This document shows, one piece after another, positions 1-11,898 of a stretch of 64,000 nucleotides of DNA. Source of the stretch: Diphasiastrum complanatum (lineage: Eukaryota; Streptophyta; Lycopodiopsida; Lycopodiales; Lycopodiaceae); contig CM055097.1 of NCBI GenBank assembly GCA_029204225.1, positions 10,858,230 through 10,922,229 of the forward strand. The letters run 5' to 3'. The stretch's first letter is position 1. Each line of letters starts with the position of its first letter. The translations under genes and the position numbers were made by a program. The notes beneath the pieces were generated by a model that saw nothing but the letters and a program-made list of their open reading frames with translations, had not been told where the DNA came from and ran no database searches.

Positions 1-644
1 TTCCTGCGAGAGTTTATGTAGGTTCTCAGTTGTTGCCGCACACCAGAAAGATGATATGGCCGGCCACTATGCCTACTGCCTGCAGAATTGGTTACTACAA
101 CCTTGGGGCGCTAAGACTAAACCCACCAGGATTCACCTTACCAAATGGTGATACAACCCCAATGAGTCCATGGAGTCAGGAGCGGACCTAGCATTGTGTC
201 TACGAATGCGTGACAGAACTTCCAAGGAATGCAAAACCCTAAATGAGATGTTTTATTTTAAGTTCCTGGAAGGTGCCGATCCAACCCTTGTGGATGTGGC
301 AGAAGTGGACCCCAATTACACTGGGGACTTGAAGAACCAACGGACAGAAATGTGCAGGAATGCACTATAACCACCCACCTCACTATTATGCATCATACAC
401 TAGACACGGTATGGTGAGCATCTGTTGCAAGTCTCAGTTTTCTATGCATACATATTAATTGCATCTCTATAAAAACTCTGAGCTGCATTTGGGCATTTGC
501 TAACTTCTATGGGCATAAATGACTGTATAGACGCATAATTGAGGGGGGGTTGAGAGAGAAAAAGTGGTACCAAAAACAGTGCAGTGGGGTGGGGAGTGAC
601 TCCATCGCCCAATAGGTAAAGCCAAGAGAGAAAATATATATATA
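1..644. other. Intergenic DNA, no gene recognised
   Basis: A 66-codon open frame at 170-370 on the plus strand has no motif I recognise and no convincing exon signals around it. The rest shows no coding, RNA-gene or mobile-element signature. Confidence 0.4.
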
Positions 645-727
645 TAAAAGAAGGAAAAGGAAAAGAAAAAGAGAGAGAAAGAAAGACTGAGAGAAAAGTA
701 AAAGAAAAAGAGAAAAAAGAAAAAGAC
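645..727. repeat. Polypurine (A/G) tract
   Basis: About 80 bases composed almost only of A and G on the plus strand, directly after a short (AT)n run. The open frames on the complementary strand here are Phe/Ser-rich products of this simple sequence and not genes. Confidence 0.8.
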
Positions 728-1576
728 TTCAACCGTCTCTATCAGATCTCGAACCAATTTGTGAGGACGAGTGATGCCTCACTCATCCTTAAGAGGTGAG
801 GACGATTTTCCTAATTGATTCCATAAACTAGCGGAAAACTAGTACTTCCTACCATCTTGTGTATTGGATCTTAGGACAGTAAGTTGTCCTACATGGACTG
901 CTATCAGAATATAGGGCTTGAGAGAAGAGTCAGTACAGAGAGGAGAAATGGTTATTCCTCGTCGAATCAGTGCTTAGAGAGTATAAGTTGAATGTCTAAA
1001 CAAAAAAAAAAAAAAATTGGTAATCACCAGTCTGGACCAGTTTCAAAGTTGGGGCACTAAAGCCTCATTGCGTATGCATTCACACACACATCAATGACAC
1101 GATGTTAGACACAATACTATTGACTTGCATCCATATCATCCTGTCTCCAATCCTGAGATTTGCATTTGCATATCCCTCCATGCATTGGAAAAGAAGGTTG
1201 GAAGGGCATGGAAATTGGCAAAGCCTCATTTTGAAGGGGGACACTTGGGATTTACTATAAAAGGAGGCCACTCTTTGTGTTAAGATATAGTTGGATGATA
1301 GTTGGAATTTTGGATAATGAGATGATGTTGATAGTTGCTAAGTTTGATGAGTTTGATGTGATAGTTTTGATGTGATGTTGGTTGAGAGTCTTTTTGTGAG
1401 CTTGTTTGCTTAAGGGAGCTTGTCATTTAGTTTCGTTTCGTGTCTAACGTTGCTCAATGTTAGTACCTTGTAGATAGTTGTTTGCAGTTAGTACTACTGT
1501 GATGTCAGTTGCTTTGTGTAGCACTTGAGGTTGGAGGCTTACAATGTGCATTAGTGAGTTTGGAAGTGATGCTAAT

Positions 1577-1579
<3 letters not shown>
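728..1579. other. Intergenic DNA, no gene recognised
   Basis: AT-rich sequence with an oligo-A run near 1002-1016 and repeated short words of the TGATGTTGATAG kind at 1310-1380. No coding feature can be supported. Confidence 0.4.

Positions 1580-1657
<78 letters not shown>
1580..1657. repeat. (GA)39 dinucleotide microsatellite
   Basis: An uninterrupted run of about 39 GA units. The Arg-Glu and Ser-Leu open frames crossing it on both strands are simple-repeat artefacts. Confidence 0.97.
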
Positions 1658-1662
<5 letters not shown>

Positions 1663-4318
1663 ATCGAGAGAGGACGTTTTGCCAATGGTAGAGTACATTG
1701 TTGAGTTCCATTGGTGGAGAGCAGTGTGCTTCTTACCATATGCTTATTGGAAGTTGGTCGATTGGTGGTTGACAATACTTACATTGCTGGCTTGTATAGT
1801 GTAGGGATGCGAGTGTGTAGTGGAGCATGTTTTGTATGAGCCTATGTACTTGAGGGTTGAGAGAAATACATATATTAAGAGTAAGTGGAGAGGTTACAAC
1901 TCAATGACTAACTTCAATGACTATTGCTTGATTGCTTTTGAGTTTAGAGTATGTTCTTGAGCCTCATTGATGTGAAGTTGAGAGTGAGGTTGATTGCCCA
2001 AAAGAGAGGAATCGTGATCTGGTCCAGAGTTTTTGTTATGTGTAAAACAGTTGTTGTGGTGTGGGTTGTGACGAAGTTAGTTTTGAGGGTGCTTGTTTGA
2101 GTGGTTATTGGAAGGATTGTGTGAAGGATGATCCTTTGTGAAAAGGTTAGACATCAAAGATTTAACTTCAAGAGTTTCCAACGATGAATATAGCCCCATT
2201 GTCTACACAGCTGCTTCGGCAAGCTGTCTCCACGATTCCACCCTTTGAATTTTGCACAACCTGTGGCTATATCAGCCAGCCGCGGCCATGCCTGTGGCAA
2301 TGTGGAGCTCCCTAGTGCTGCTATCTACCTGCAAAAGTTCGCTAATGTGCTCGTTGGAGGCTACCTAAATTGCTCGCTATCTGGCTACCCTCCCTCTATT
2401 CGTTGCTCCTACAAGTGCTCGCTGCCTCAGCTACCTCCGTTACTTCACCTGCGACCTACCTGCAGCTCCTCGCTGCCTCACCTGTTGGCCCTGCGAACTG
2501 TCTGCTGCAGTCCTCTGTGTGCTCGCTGGAGGGATCCCTGGCAGACTACTGCAGCTGGGGTCTTTTTTTGTGTCGGGGAGAGTTATGGACTGGGCTCATT
2601 ACATTCGCCACGTCCATTTACATTTACTTTACTTTATACATAAGCAGCCCTTGGGCCCTTTTTTATTCATTATTGACACTTAGACTATATGGTTGGCCTT
2701 GGGCCTTATTATTCATTATTTGGACATTTGGACAGTGGGGGCCTTCTTGGAGGGTGCACTATTATCTCTCCCAGTTGGACCCTTGCCACTGGAAGCTTTC
2801 TTTTTAGGGCTTCCTTTAGGCTATAAGTAGGGAATCTGTGTCATTTGTTACTCAGCTGATGATATTGATCTCTCTCTTTAGTCTCCTTAATCTCTCTTTA
2901 AGTCTTGCTTATGTGCTGCTTTCATAGGTTAAGTCTTGCTTATGTGATGCTTTCATAGCTTACTCTAGATCAGCTGTGGCTCTATTCGTAACTCATTAGC
3001 TGGAGTAGCAAAAAGCAAAGCTCAACAACATTATCAAATAGTAAAGCATAATACATGGTAGCTACACATGGAACAAAAGAAGTGTCACATCTACCATTTC
3101 CAAGAACATGAAAATATATAGAATGAAAATCTCACGAGGAGTTACAAAGTGTATATATTTCCACACTAGAAATCATTACGCTTCCATAGGTTCTCTTAAC
3201 GTCTCATTGCAGTCAGTTTTGCATACATTCTTAACTTATCTCTAAGATTTAAATTTTATGCAAGATGATGACATATATTAATAGATCAACCATTATACTC
3301 AATTAAAGGCTAAAATTGTGTTGCTAGTCTTACTTTTATGGTTAGCCATTGTGTGAGGGTGATTGGAAAAGCTTGAAACCTTTAACTCCGCGAAGGCACC
3401 AAGGGTGGGTTGAGACTAGTGGCAAGTTTGATTGCATAGCCCCTTTCTTTTACCACCCATTTTGTGACTTGGCAAGTGAGATGGCCCTCTTTCATATTTA
3501 TTGGATCACTACAACCTGATTGACCCATTTGTACTTTTTCCACTCTAGTTATCCATTTTTTTGAGTTGCCTGTGACAAATCAACATGTCAGGCACTTTTT
3601 ATAGTACAAAAGGTCACCTCAAGTTGGAGTTGTCTCTAAGTGGCAAAGGGCCCATGGCACCTCATATGGTGTGACAAAAGTAGTTTAAGAAGAAAGCCTT
3701 GTTATCACCTTTAGACCAATGGAAGCCCTCCGTTTTGAATGAATAACTTGGGAAAACCCTAGTCTCAAACCACCCTCAGATTGAATTGTATGATACTTGC
3801 CTCTGTACTTTGCAATATATCTTTGAAAACATTGAAAATTTTTTGTGGGTACTAACATCACTTGGGATGACAAAGGATCTTGTGAAAAATGCAAAAATAA
3901 GCTTGGTAAAGGCCAAAAATCTTGTATATAGATAAACACACATATGTGGAGCCTGTTCCCACGTGTGAAAATAGTGTACTTGTCATGTACCATAATCATA
4001 TAGGTTGTACATATGATTTAATTCATAGGTGTCACATCCCATGTGTAGAGAACAGCTCACATGTGTGGAATAAGCTGAAGTAGACGAATTTTGACTTCTA
4101 GAAGATTTTCAAGTAGAAATGGACCAAAAGTGCTCAAAATAGAAGGTTTTGTCCAAGTGTCAGTTTTGCATGATGAATCATCATATGACAAAGCACCTTC
4201 ACACATGTGGGATCAAAGGGATGATCAGTACCAGGAGCTCTCACTTATTGTATATATAGAGTCACATTTCGCCATAATCAGTGTGAGACACCAATCTTGG
4301 TTTTGGAAGCAATTTTTA
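1658..4318. other. Intergenic DNA, no gene recognised
   Basis: Two overlapping open frames at 2245-2643 and 2370-2807 (132 and 145 codons) lie in a locally GC- and CT-rich stretch. They show no domain, and the translation is rich in Leu, Ser, Pro and Cys as expected from CT-rich composition. The stretch 3600-4090 has words resembling the diverged repeat at 24.0-24.3 kb (CACATGTGTGG near 4060), so part may be an old LTR-type repeat. Confidence 0.35.
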
Positions 4319-4486
4319 TGCAAAAAGTACAAAAAGGACCAAGAGTGGATCCTAATCTGATCCTCAAAAGGGATTGGTTGTCTAGATTGATCTTAATCTG
4401 AAGTAGATTGATAGATCAAGTAATCTGACAACCAATCCCTCTTGAGGATCGGATTAGGACTCTTGGTCCTTTTTGTACTTTTTGCA
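4319..4486. repeat. Near-perfect inverted repeat (foldback)
   Basis: The left arm 4319-4382 and right arm 4427-4486 are reverse complements over about 60 bases, with only one 4-base gap and two substitutions, and a 44-base loop. The transcript would fold into a long stem. It may be a small foldback/MITE-like element or a hairpin RNA precursor. No terminal target duplication was identified. Confidence 0.85.
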
Positions 4487-4891
4487 CAAATCTAACATGG
4501 ATGGGCAAGCCGCGAACTCAAACTCAAGCACATACACAATTCACTATCTATGGGAAGATTACATTGCTAAAACTCTTTTTAATACTATCAACCTGTCCTA
4601 GGTGGGTGAACCCCACTCAAGCATCGAGCACATTAAGTAACTCGTGTGGGAAGATTGTGGAAATGCTTTTTGGTACCAAATTGTTGAATGAAGATGAAGC
4701 AAGATTCACTCACTCCTGTAGACTGTAGCGTGTAGAGCTTCTAAGTTGCACCAAGCATCGGCCTCCTCCGCTTGGCGAGGACATGAAAACGTGATCCTCG
4801 TGGTCGTGTGTATGAGTGTGCCCAGAAGAGACGACGAGAAACTTAAGCAGACTAGAGAAGATGGAGAGGAGGGGCGGGCCGGGAGCTTGGT

Positions 4892-4897
4892 TATAAA
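4892..4897 (+). promoter_or_regulatory. TATA box of the carbonic anhydrase gene
   Basis: TATAAA lies in a locally GC-richer promoter. Transcription would start near 4922-4927, about 30 bases upstream of a good splice donor at 4954. It is the closest canonical TATA upstream of the carbonic anhydrase start codon. Confidence 0.55.
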
Positions 4898-4953
4898 TGC
4901 TTAGCTAGAGCTTCTCATTCAGACAGCAGCGGTCTTGGCAAGCAGTTTGACAG

Positions 4954-5355
4954 GTATGTTCTCTCTCTTTTCAATCTCCTATAATTCTTTCACTTTTCTT
5001 TCACTTTTTCTGTTCCGTTGGAGATGCAGTTACTTCGTATTCATGTCTTCTTTCTTTGTCTGAATAATCTCTGAATTGCAGAGGTATATGAATAGTATCT
5101 TCGCATTTGGTGCCTAGCATTCAAGCTAATAGCTTGCTCAATACAGATGCAATATGATCTAGTTTTGATTTAAACATGAGATCAATCGAACGAAATGACT
5201 TGCAGCTATTTTGCGTTTTCCTATCCGATCCTTCTGAAGTGCACAGCGAACCGAGTCTGGCTCACAACGGAGCTACTAGAAGAATTTCCTATGACTTATC
5301 TGGCGAGGGATGTATGCATAGTCCTTTTCTTATCTTTTTCTTTGATCCGTTGCAG
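4954..5355 (+). other. Probable leader intron in the 5' UTR of the carbonic anhydrase gene
   Basis: A CAG|GTATGT donor at 4953/4954, followed by a CT-rich stretch typical of a first intron, and a pyrimidine-rich acceptor ending TTGCAG at 5355. Splicing joins a short leader to a second piece whose first AUG (5366) is the carbonic anhydrase start. This is inferred from splice motifs only; an earlier acceptor near 5082 is an alternative. Confidence 0.45.
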
Positions 5356-5365
5356 ATCAAGCACA

Positions 5366-8300
5366 ATGGAGAATCACTACGGCATGCTTCAACAGCTTCT
5401 TTGCTTTCTTGCGATATTTCTGACTGTCAGTGTGGCCTTTGGCGGCGGTGGCAAGGTTGGTACTTTAAAGGTCCCAGCTTTCGTCTTACATCTCTTCGCA
5501 TTCTTAAGAATCAAGGCGTGGATATATTCTAACTGTTTTTACGTTTCAGTTTGACAGCAGCCTACTTCGGTCTGTTGTGGACAAGAATATGAATCAACCC
5601 AAAGCAGGTGGGGAATTGTTCTCGGAACTATCGATATGCTCATTTCACACTCTTCTATTGCATAATGCAGAGACCAGACTATGAACATGGATATAACAAC
5701 GAACTGCAAATCTGCAGAGCCTGCTACTGTTTTCTGTGTATATAACCAGTCTGGAAAATTCGTATATTGGATCAACACTCTGGTGCATGACATAGCAACC
5801 AAATTCACATAGAATTCGATAACTATGCCATCCATTTCAGATCTAATGCAAGCAAATTAAACTTATCACATAGATAAGCCAATTATAACAGTTTTCACAA
5901 AGATTTAACTTGCAATTAGACAAAGTAACGTAACAGAGAATCAATTGCATTCATCTACTTTCTCAGAACTAAGCAGATAGAAAATTTGTTGTACATTAAT
6001 CTGGATGAACAAGAGTACATGGAAGAATAATCTTTGTTACTTCACATAGTGATGCCCCAACTATCCTCTGTTTGTCACTTCTCCCTCTTTCGTCTCTCGT
6101 TCTTTCATTCTTCTACAATAAAGAAGATGTCTATCTATATACATCTAATGTGTTACGTAAAGCAATGTTTTGAACTAACTTTGATTGAAACTATTGTTTT
6201 CTCTAATTTGCATTTAGTTCTATAGCGCTGCGTTGTTGGTACTGACGAAATGTTGATGCCGAAGCTGTTGACGTGGAGAAAAGTTTTAATGCTCACGAGT
6301 CACGATTTCAACACCCTCTTTGTATCCAATGACCAGCTTTCTCCCTAGATTTTGAGAATCTTTCTTTGCCGTGGTTTTTGTCAAGAAGTCAGCTCTCATT
6401 TCAGAGGATTGGATGTATTAATTTTGATCTCTGAATTTTGTGCCATTTCCCTTACGTGTTGATACTTTGATGTAATTTGTTTGGTCCTGGAAAGGAAAAC
6501 CAGATTTTTTTGCTATCCATATATAGGAGAGTAGGACTGGTTTGCTCCATTCCAATCTTTTTCAGAATGTACCTTAGCCAAACTACTTCATTGGTATTCT
6601 TAGAAGTTGCAATGTATTCAGCTTCACATCATGATTGAGCAGCTAGGCTTTTTGCATACCCAGTTTTGACGGTTCCACCACATTTTTGAAAGGAACCTCC
6701 ACCAACAGATTGCATACCTAGTTTGTTTGATATGCAAGACTTTCTTCTATGTATCTCAAGGATCTAGGCCAAGACATATTTTTGCCTCCAAGATCTGTAA
6801 TTTTAAATTCTTGGCAGCTGGCAAATGGGTGATTCCACTTTTGTTTTTGGGAAGAATGCAGGGGACAAAAGATTAAGTCACTTGGTTTTTGACTGGGCAT
6901 AACCATGAGTCATCATTTCAAACTATTGCCTATTTAAAGGCAGTCGTCACCAAGGGCTTCTCTGAAATCCTTATGGCATAGACATTCGAAAATGATTTCA
7001 ATGGGCAAAAACTTAACGACTTAAGAAAATTATCTATCTTCTTATACCATGTCCTTGTTGCTTGTTTTAAACCATAGGTGCACTTGGTGAATCTACATAC
7101 AAACTTCTATGGTTTCTATTTTTAAGTCCTATGGGTTACTTCCATGTAAATCTCTTCATCTAAATCACCATGAAGAAACATTGTTTTCACATGTACTCGA
7201 TGACTTTTAAGATTGAACTGAGTAGCAAGAAGCAATGTAATACTCGTCAGTTTTACTACAAGAGAAAATGTGTGAGTGTAGTCAATACCAAATCATCGTG
7301 AGAAGACCTTTGCAACAAGTCTAGCCTTAAATCCACTCTATTGTGACATCCAGCCTCTTCTTCTTGTAAACCCAATAATTGTCAATCTCTTTCCTCCCTG
7401 CAGGTAGATTGGTCAGCCCCCATGCATTGTTCTCATGCATTGACCTGATTTTGTCTTCCATAGCCTGCTGCCATTGAGTACAGTTAAAAATTTCCATGGC
7501 TTCTTGATAGCTGTTGTGCTCCTCAACGATGCCACAAAATCTGCAGCAACTACATGGTTTATTTGTGGATTTTCGATGACTTTCCAACTAGCCTCTAGGC
7601 TTCGAAGATCTCAGAGAGTTGGACTGAAATTCCACAGTAGGCTGGATGGGTTCTGCAGCCGGCTATAATTCTTCATTTTCTGTCCTTGGTTCATCATATT
7701 CTCTATAATTTGTCTTGAAAGGCAGGCTTCAACCGAACTCATTGGTTTCCACTTCTAGAAAATTGAAATTAGGCTCAATATTTGCATCAATTTTTCAGTC
7801 TGAACATCTCTACTGACAAGGGTCTTCTTGCTTATACAATCATATAGTCTATAACCATGAGATTCTAAGGAGTATCCAACAAAATTGGTTTTCAATAACC
7901 TTGCATCCTATTTTGTTCCTTTGGAATATGCATATATTCTACAGATTTGAAAACCTTCACATGAAATAGATTAAGCTTTTTATCAGACCATACTTCCTCT
8001 GGAGTTTTTCTTTCATTGCAATAGTTAATGTTTTGTTTTGAAGATACACGGAACTAGCCACTGCCTCTCCCCAAAAATTTAGAAGACCTTATTGAGCTAA
8101 CAAACATTTGGCAGGATCCAAACTTCTATCTTCAACGCCATTGTGTTGTGGGGTGTAAAAAAACAATATACTGCCTAACAATGCCTTGATTTTCACAAAA
8201 ATATTTGAAGGCATTACTCGTGTATTCACCACCATTTTCAGACCTTGGATATTTTGAGATTCAAGCCGGTCTATCTTTACAAAAAATCTTTGAGAAGACT

Positions 8301-10765
8301 TCAATCTAAGAAAGTATATAAATATCTTATGGCTATAGTCATCAATGAATGTCTTAAAATACTTAGATCTAGAATAGACTTAACCTTCATGCGCCACACA
8401 AATTCGTCTGTGTTAATTCCAGAATGACAACCCAAATTCACCTAGAATTGACTGACCATGCCATCATTTCAGATCATTCATGTACGCACGCAGCTTCAAC
8501 ACCTTCAAAAGCATTATGTCCTCAGTAGTCATTCTCTTTTGGTTGCAGATGCATGGAGCTATACTTGCATAGAAGACACCACTGGACCATCGCACTGGGC
8601 CGAATTATCTGTGGATTATTCTTTGTGCTCCAGTGGCAAAGCACAATCACCAATCAGTATTGAATCCTTCAACCTGAAGGTGGATGAATCTCTTCCACCT
8701 CTAGACCTCACCTACGACAACTCAGCAGATTATGTTAATGCGACTGTTCTCAACGATGGACACGCAGTCAAGGTCTACCTTTACACATTCACTGGTTTGT
8801 TATTTTACTTTCTAGTTTATTCTTTAATGATAAACATACATCCACTGAATGTAGTAAGGGTCTCTGCAGATTATTCGAGAAGGTGGAAGTCTTGTCTTTA
8901 GGGGTGTGAATTACAGTCTTACTGAATTTCATCTACATACTCCTAGTGAACACACTGTGGATGGGAAATCGTAAGCACTGTTCCTTTTTCATTTATTCAC
9001 AGTCGATTGTTTGTTTGTAGTTCTGTTCGTTCACTGTTTCTATTAACAATTATTGTGTAGCTGCGCTTAGGCAGTGTTGATTCGTCTAAACTAATGACAT
9101 CTATAGTGCTGTTAAGAAGTGGATTATGTGTTTTGCAACTTAATTTTCTCAACGATCCTCCGTATTTGAAACAATGCTTGAAAATTTGTCTGTTTTGTTT
9201 CTCAACAGTTGCGGGTTATAGATTATGTGTTTTGCAACTTAATTTTCTCAACGATCCTCCGTATTTGAAACAATGCTTGAAAATTTGTCTGTTTTGTTTC
9301 TCAACAGTTGCGGGTTATAGACAATGTACGTACCAGGCTATCATCCATATGTTTTAATATATTTTTGTTTACAAGCGTCATCCCATAGTGCATTCAGATA
9401 TTGGCACTACAAAAAGTTTGCTACAAGAGGTTTTAATGCTTAGAGTGAAGCCTGCTGCGTATTGGAGTTACGCAATACTGGAGGAAATTTTGTTGAAGTC
9501 CTGAATTCTGTTTAAACAGTGGATAACATAGATGACTGGATTAGGTCGCTAGTGCTTAGCAGCCAACAATTGGAAATAGTTTGACAATTGCACATCCTAA
9601 CCAAGTTAGAGGAGCATGGCTACGGTGCCTATTCTTTCTCTTAGTATTTTGAATTTGATGTGAGTTGTGCATTTGCAGTTACCCCATGGAAATGCACCTG
9701 ACACATGTGTCAGATTCCGGTGCCATTGCTATCGTGGGAGCTTTTTTTGAGCTTAGTGCAAATGACAATTCGAAATTGAATCAGGTGCATGCTGAACCTA
9801 CTTCTAGATTATAGAGAACTTGAATTTTTCATGTGCATAACAAATTCTTGTTTCTTTCAGATTACAAAGATTGAATCTACTTATTTGTAAATCTATGATT
9901 TTGATTTAGATATGGGCCGTGAATTTCATTTGTGACTTGAAATATCAGCAATTTCTTGTAATTTGTTACATATCTCACTGTCAGAATTAAGCTTCAACGA
10001 TAACTTGACGGATATGGTCAAGATTTTATGAAAGTCGTACTTTGTAATATTTTACATTCTAGTGGCGGTACAGAAATTTCAACGGAAAGAATTACCACGT
10101 TGTCTACTACAAACATTATTTAATTTAGCCTTTTATTGGTGCATCTTCAACAATTGAGCATTTCTATGATCCATAATTTGTTATTCGTCTGTTCTCTTCC
10201 TTTTACCTATTAATATTTGAGATTTGGTCATGTGGCAGTATTTCCCGCTCTTTCCCCACCTCAAGGTCGGACAACCTGTTCATGACGTTATATCTAAGAT
10301 TATTGCCACGCCAAAAGATATGTTTACATACTATGTCTATGAAGGATCTTTGTCAGAGCCTCCTTGTACTGAAAATGTTTTATATACTATTATAAAGCAG
10401 GTGAGCGCTTGCAGAACTATTTCTTTATAGGCTGGACCTAACCTGAATGCTTCTTACTTCTTGAATTGTATCTAAAGTAGTGGGTGTCTTGAAATCGATT
10501 ATGTGTTCTGTGCATGCAGGTGTATAGTCTGTCTCCACGACAAGTGATGTGGTTACAAGAAGCCGTCTATGTAAGTCATTTTTATGAACTAAGAAACGAT
10601 ACCATTGGGAAGGGTGGGAGGTGTTATATTTCTATCCATTGTCAATTTGAATGTCATTTATTGTTTTTGCATCTGAATGTCCGGTTGATGCAGGGCCACA
10701 ACAATAGGCCGATCCAGCCTCTGAATGCCAGAACAGTCTATACAACCAAGTACTTCAAAAAATAG
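5366..10765 (+). CDS. Alpha-type carbonic anhydrase, secreted, eight coding exons
   Basis: Zinc enzyme that interconverts CO2 and bicarbonate. Exons fit GT-AG junctions and phases exactly: 5366-5455, 5550-5607, 8549-8772, 8870-8970, 9679-9784, 10239-10400, 10520-10570 and 10694-10765, giving 287 residues, the usual family length. Residues 1-25 form a hydrophobic signal peptide, so an extracellular, secretory or thylakoid-lumen location is likely. The family signature GPSHW and GKAQSPI lies at 62-85. Zinc ligands are His145, His147 (FHLHTPSEH) and His164 (MEMHLTH); Glu151 matches the gatekeeper Glu and His121 the proton shuttle. Cys56 and Cys236 (EPPCTEN) match the conserved disulfide. At the substrate-gating Thr-Thr pair the protein reads Ser232-Glu233. 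Coding intron 2 (2.9 kb) holds a copia remnant and intron 4 a tandem duplication. No frame break is seen, so the gene looks functional. Confidence 0.93.
5796..5843. repeat. Left copy of a diverged direct repeat flanking the copia remnant in CA intron 2
   Basis: About 48 bases that recur, with a few changes, at 8428-8475 just before the exon 3 acceptor. Both copies contain CAAATTCAC, TAGAATT and CATTTCAGATC. The pair brackets the copia-derived insert. Confidence 0.7.
6285..8425 (-). mobile_element. Degenerate Ty1/copia retrotransposon remnant in the carbonic anhydrase intron
   Basis: Reading the minus strand from 8425 to 6285 gives, in order, an integrase piece (PQHNGVEDRS, matching the PQxNGVAERKN motif, near 8140), the start of the reverse transcriptase (SYQEAMEIF, WQQAMEDKI, then WVYKKKRLD; 7327-7587) and RNase H (AAQS-CEAEYIATS-like text near 6600). 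The order integrase, RT, RNase H is that of copia. Many stops and frame changes are present and no LTRs or gag were found, so it is an old inactive fragment. It is antisense to the host gene and removed with the intron. Confidence 0.8.
8428..8475. repeat. Right copy of the direct repeat flanking the copia remnant
   Basis: Counterpart of 5796-5843. It ends about 75 bases before exon 3 of the carbonic anhydrase, so the original intron sequence resumes here. Confidence 0.7.
9122..9319. repeat. Perfect 99-bp tandem duplication in CA intron 4
   Basis: Units 9122-9220 and 9221-9319 are identical by eye over 99 bases. Because 99 is a multiple of three, an apparent repeated peptide runs through both copies, but the location between exons 4 and 5 shows it is intronic. 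Confidence 0.95.
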
Positions 10766-10781
10766 TTAGTGATGAAGCATA

Positions 10782-10891
10782 CTACAATAGTGTATGTGTT
10801 AAATATAGTTGGACTAAGTAGTGAGCAAAGTAAATGCTACAGTAGTGTATGTTTTAAATATAGTTGGACTAAGAAGTGAGCAAAGTACATG
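10782..10891. repeat. Two 55-bp tandem repeats downstream of the carbonic anhydrase stop
   Basis: Units 10782-10836 and 10837-10891 differ at about four positions. They begin 16 bases after the stop codon and are probably within the 3' UTR. Confidence 0.9.
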
Positions 10892-11898
10892 CATCTTGTG
10901 AGGATCATTGTGACTAGTGTGTATCAAATATATCCATCTTGGGGTTAAGTAATGGAAATGCAGCCTTGTTTTTTCATGAGTCTACAACTTGTATCCTCTT
11001 TGCAATGATAGATGCCTTTTTGCTTATGCTTAGCGAACCAATGTAACAAATAAGAATTTAGCATTGCAAAGCTTCGATGGACAAGTAAGCAATTATACAA
11101 CCTCTTACCAAATGTTCTAGTAACACTATTTCAAATAAGAGCAAAAATTTTGTAGTATCGTCAAGCACGAGAAGTTTTCTACAACTAAAATGACAAGTTC
11201 CACAAGCATCATTATATGATGATATAAGCTAATTAACAAAGGTCACTAATTATCAACCACGAAGGAAAGCGTAACATCTTCACTATATGTAGAATGAGAT
11301 GGATCTAAATTTATTGAAATCAAGTGCAATTCCATTCCTCTGTAAAAAATTTAAAAAATTCATAAAGCACTTGCCCCTGTTGTGTTGTGGTGGTATGCAA
11401 TCTTGTAACCTAAATTGTTCAATCAGAAAATAGACCTATGGACCTTTGGAAAAGCTCCAAAATTACCTTTGTATTCTGCAAGATTTTATGTAACAAAAAA
11501 TCATGTTTTTTTTTATCGTAGGAGATGATGCTCTTAAACCTAATGTGTTAACTATTTTAACGTCTTTATATGAAATTTATTGATCAAAATTAGAATTTGC
11601 AAGAGAATCTTGCCAATTGAAAATGCCCAATTGGAAACGCTTCAAACTTGACTTGATATTTTGCAGGAGTAAATATGGCAGAAAATCATGGATAGATAGA
11701 TTCAACCCAATGGGATTAAGGATGGTTGACAGATATTTTTATCCTAGAAAAAAAAAATTGGTTGAGTAGAAGTTTTAGTTGAAATTTTAGTTCACTTAGT
11801 CTACCTTGAAGTTATTTCCTCCCATGGTGCTAGGAACCTAGGTCAAATACTAGCTGGATGAGTACTTCTTTGAAGTCTTTCACATATTGCTTATGCCA
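10892..11898. other. Intergenic DNA, no gene recognised
   Basis: AT-rich sequence that must include the 3' end of the carbonic anhydrase transcript. No clear poly(A) signal could be chosen among several AT-rich candidates, and nothing else is recognisable. Confidence 0.4.

Noticed and set aside
1444-1804. Long overlapping ORFs with Arg-Glu or Ser-Leu repeats
   Set aside because: They are produced by the (GA)39 microsatellite in several frames on both strands; similar ORFs at 53.9, 62.0-62.6 and 62.7-62.9 kb were rejected for the same reason.
2245-2807. Two overlapping plus-strand ORFs of 132 and 145 codons
   Set aside because: No domain, CT-driven composition, two frames equally open and no splice or promoter context.
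9094-9357. 87-codon ORF with a repeated peptide
   Set aside because: It lies in carbonic anhydrase intron 4; the repeated peptide only reflects the 99-bp duplication whose length is a multiple of three.
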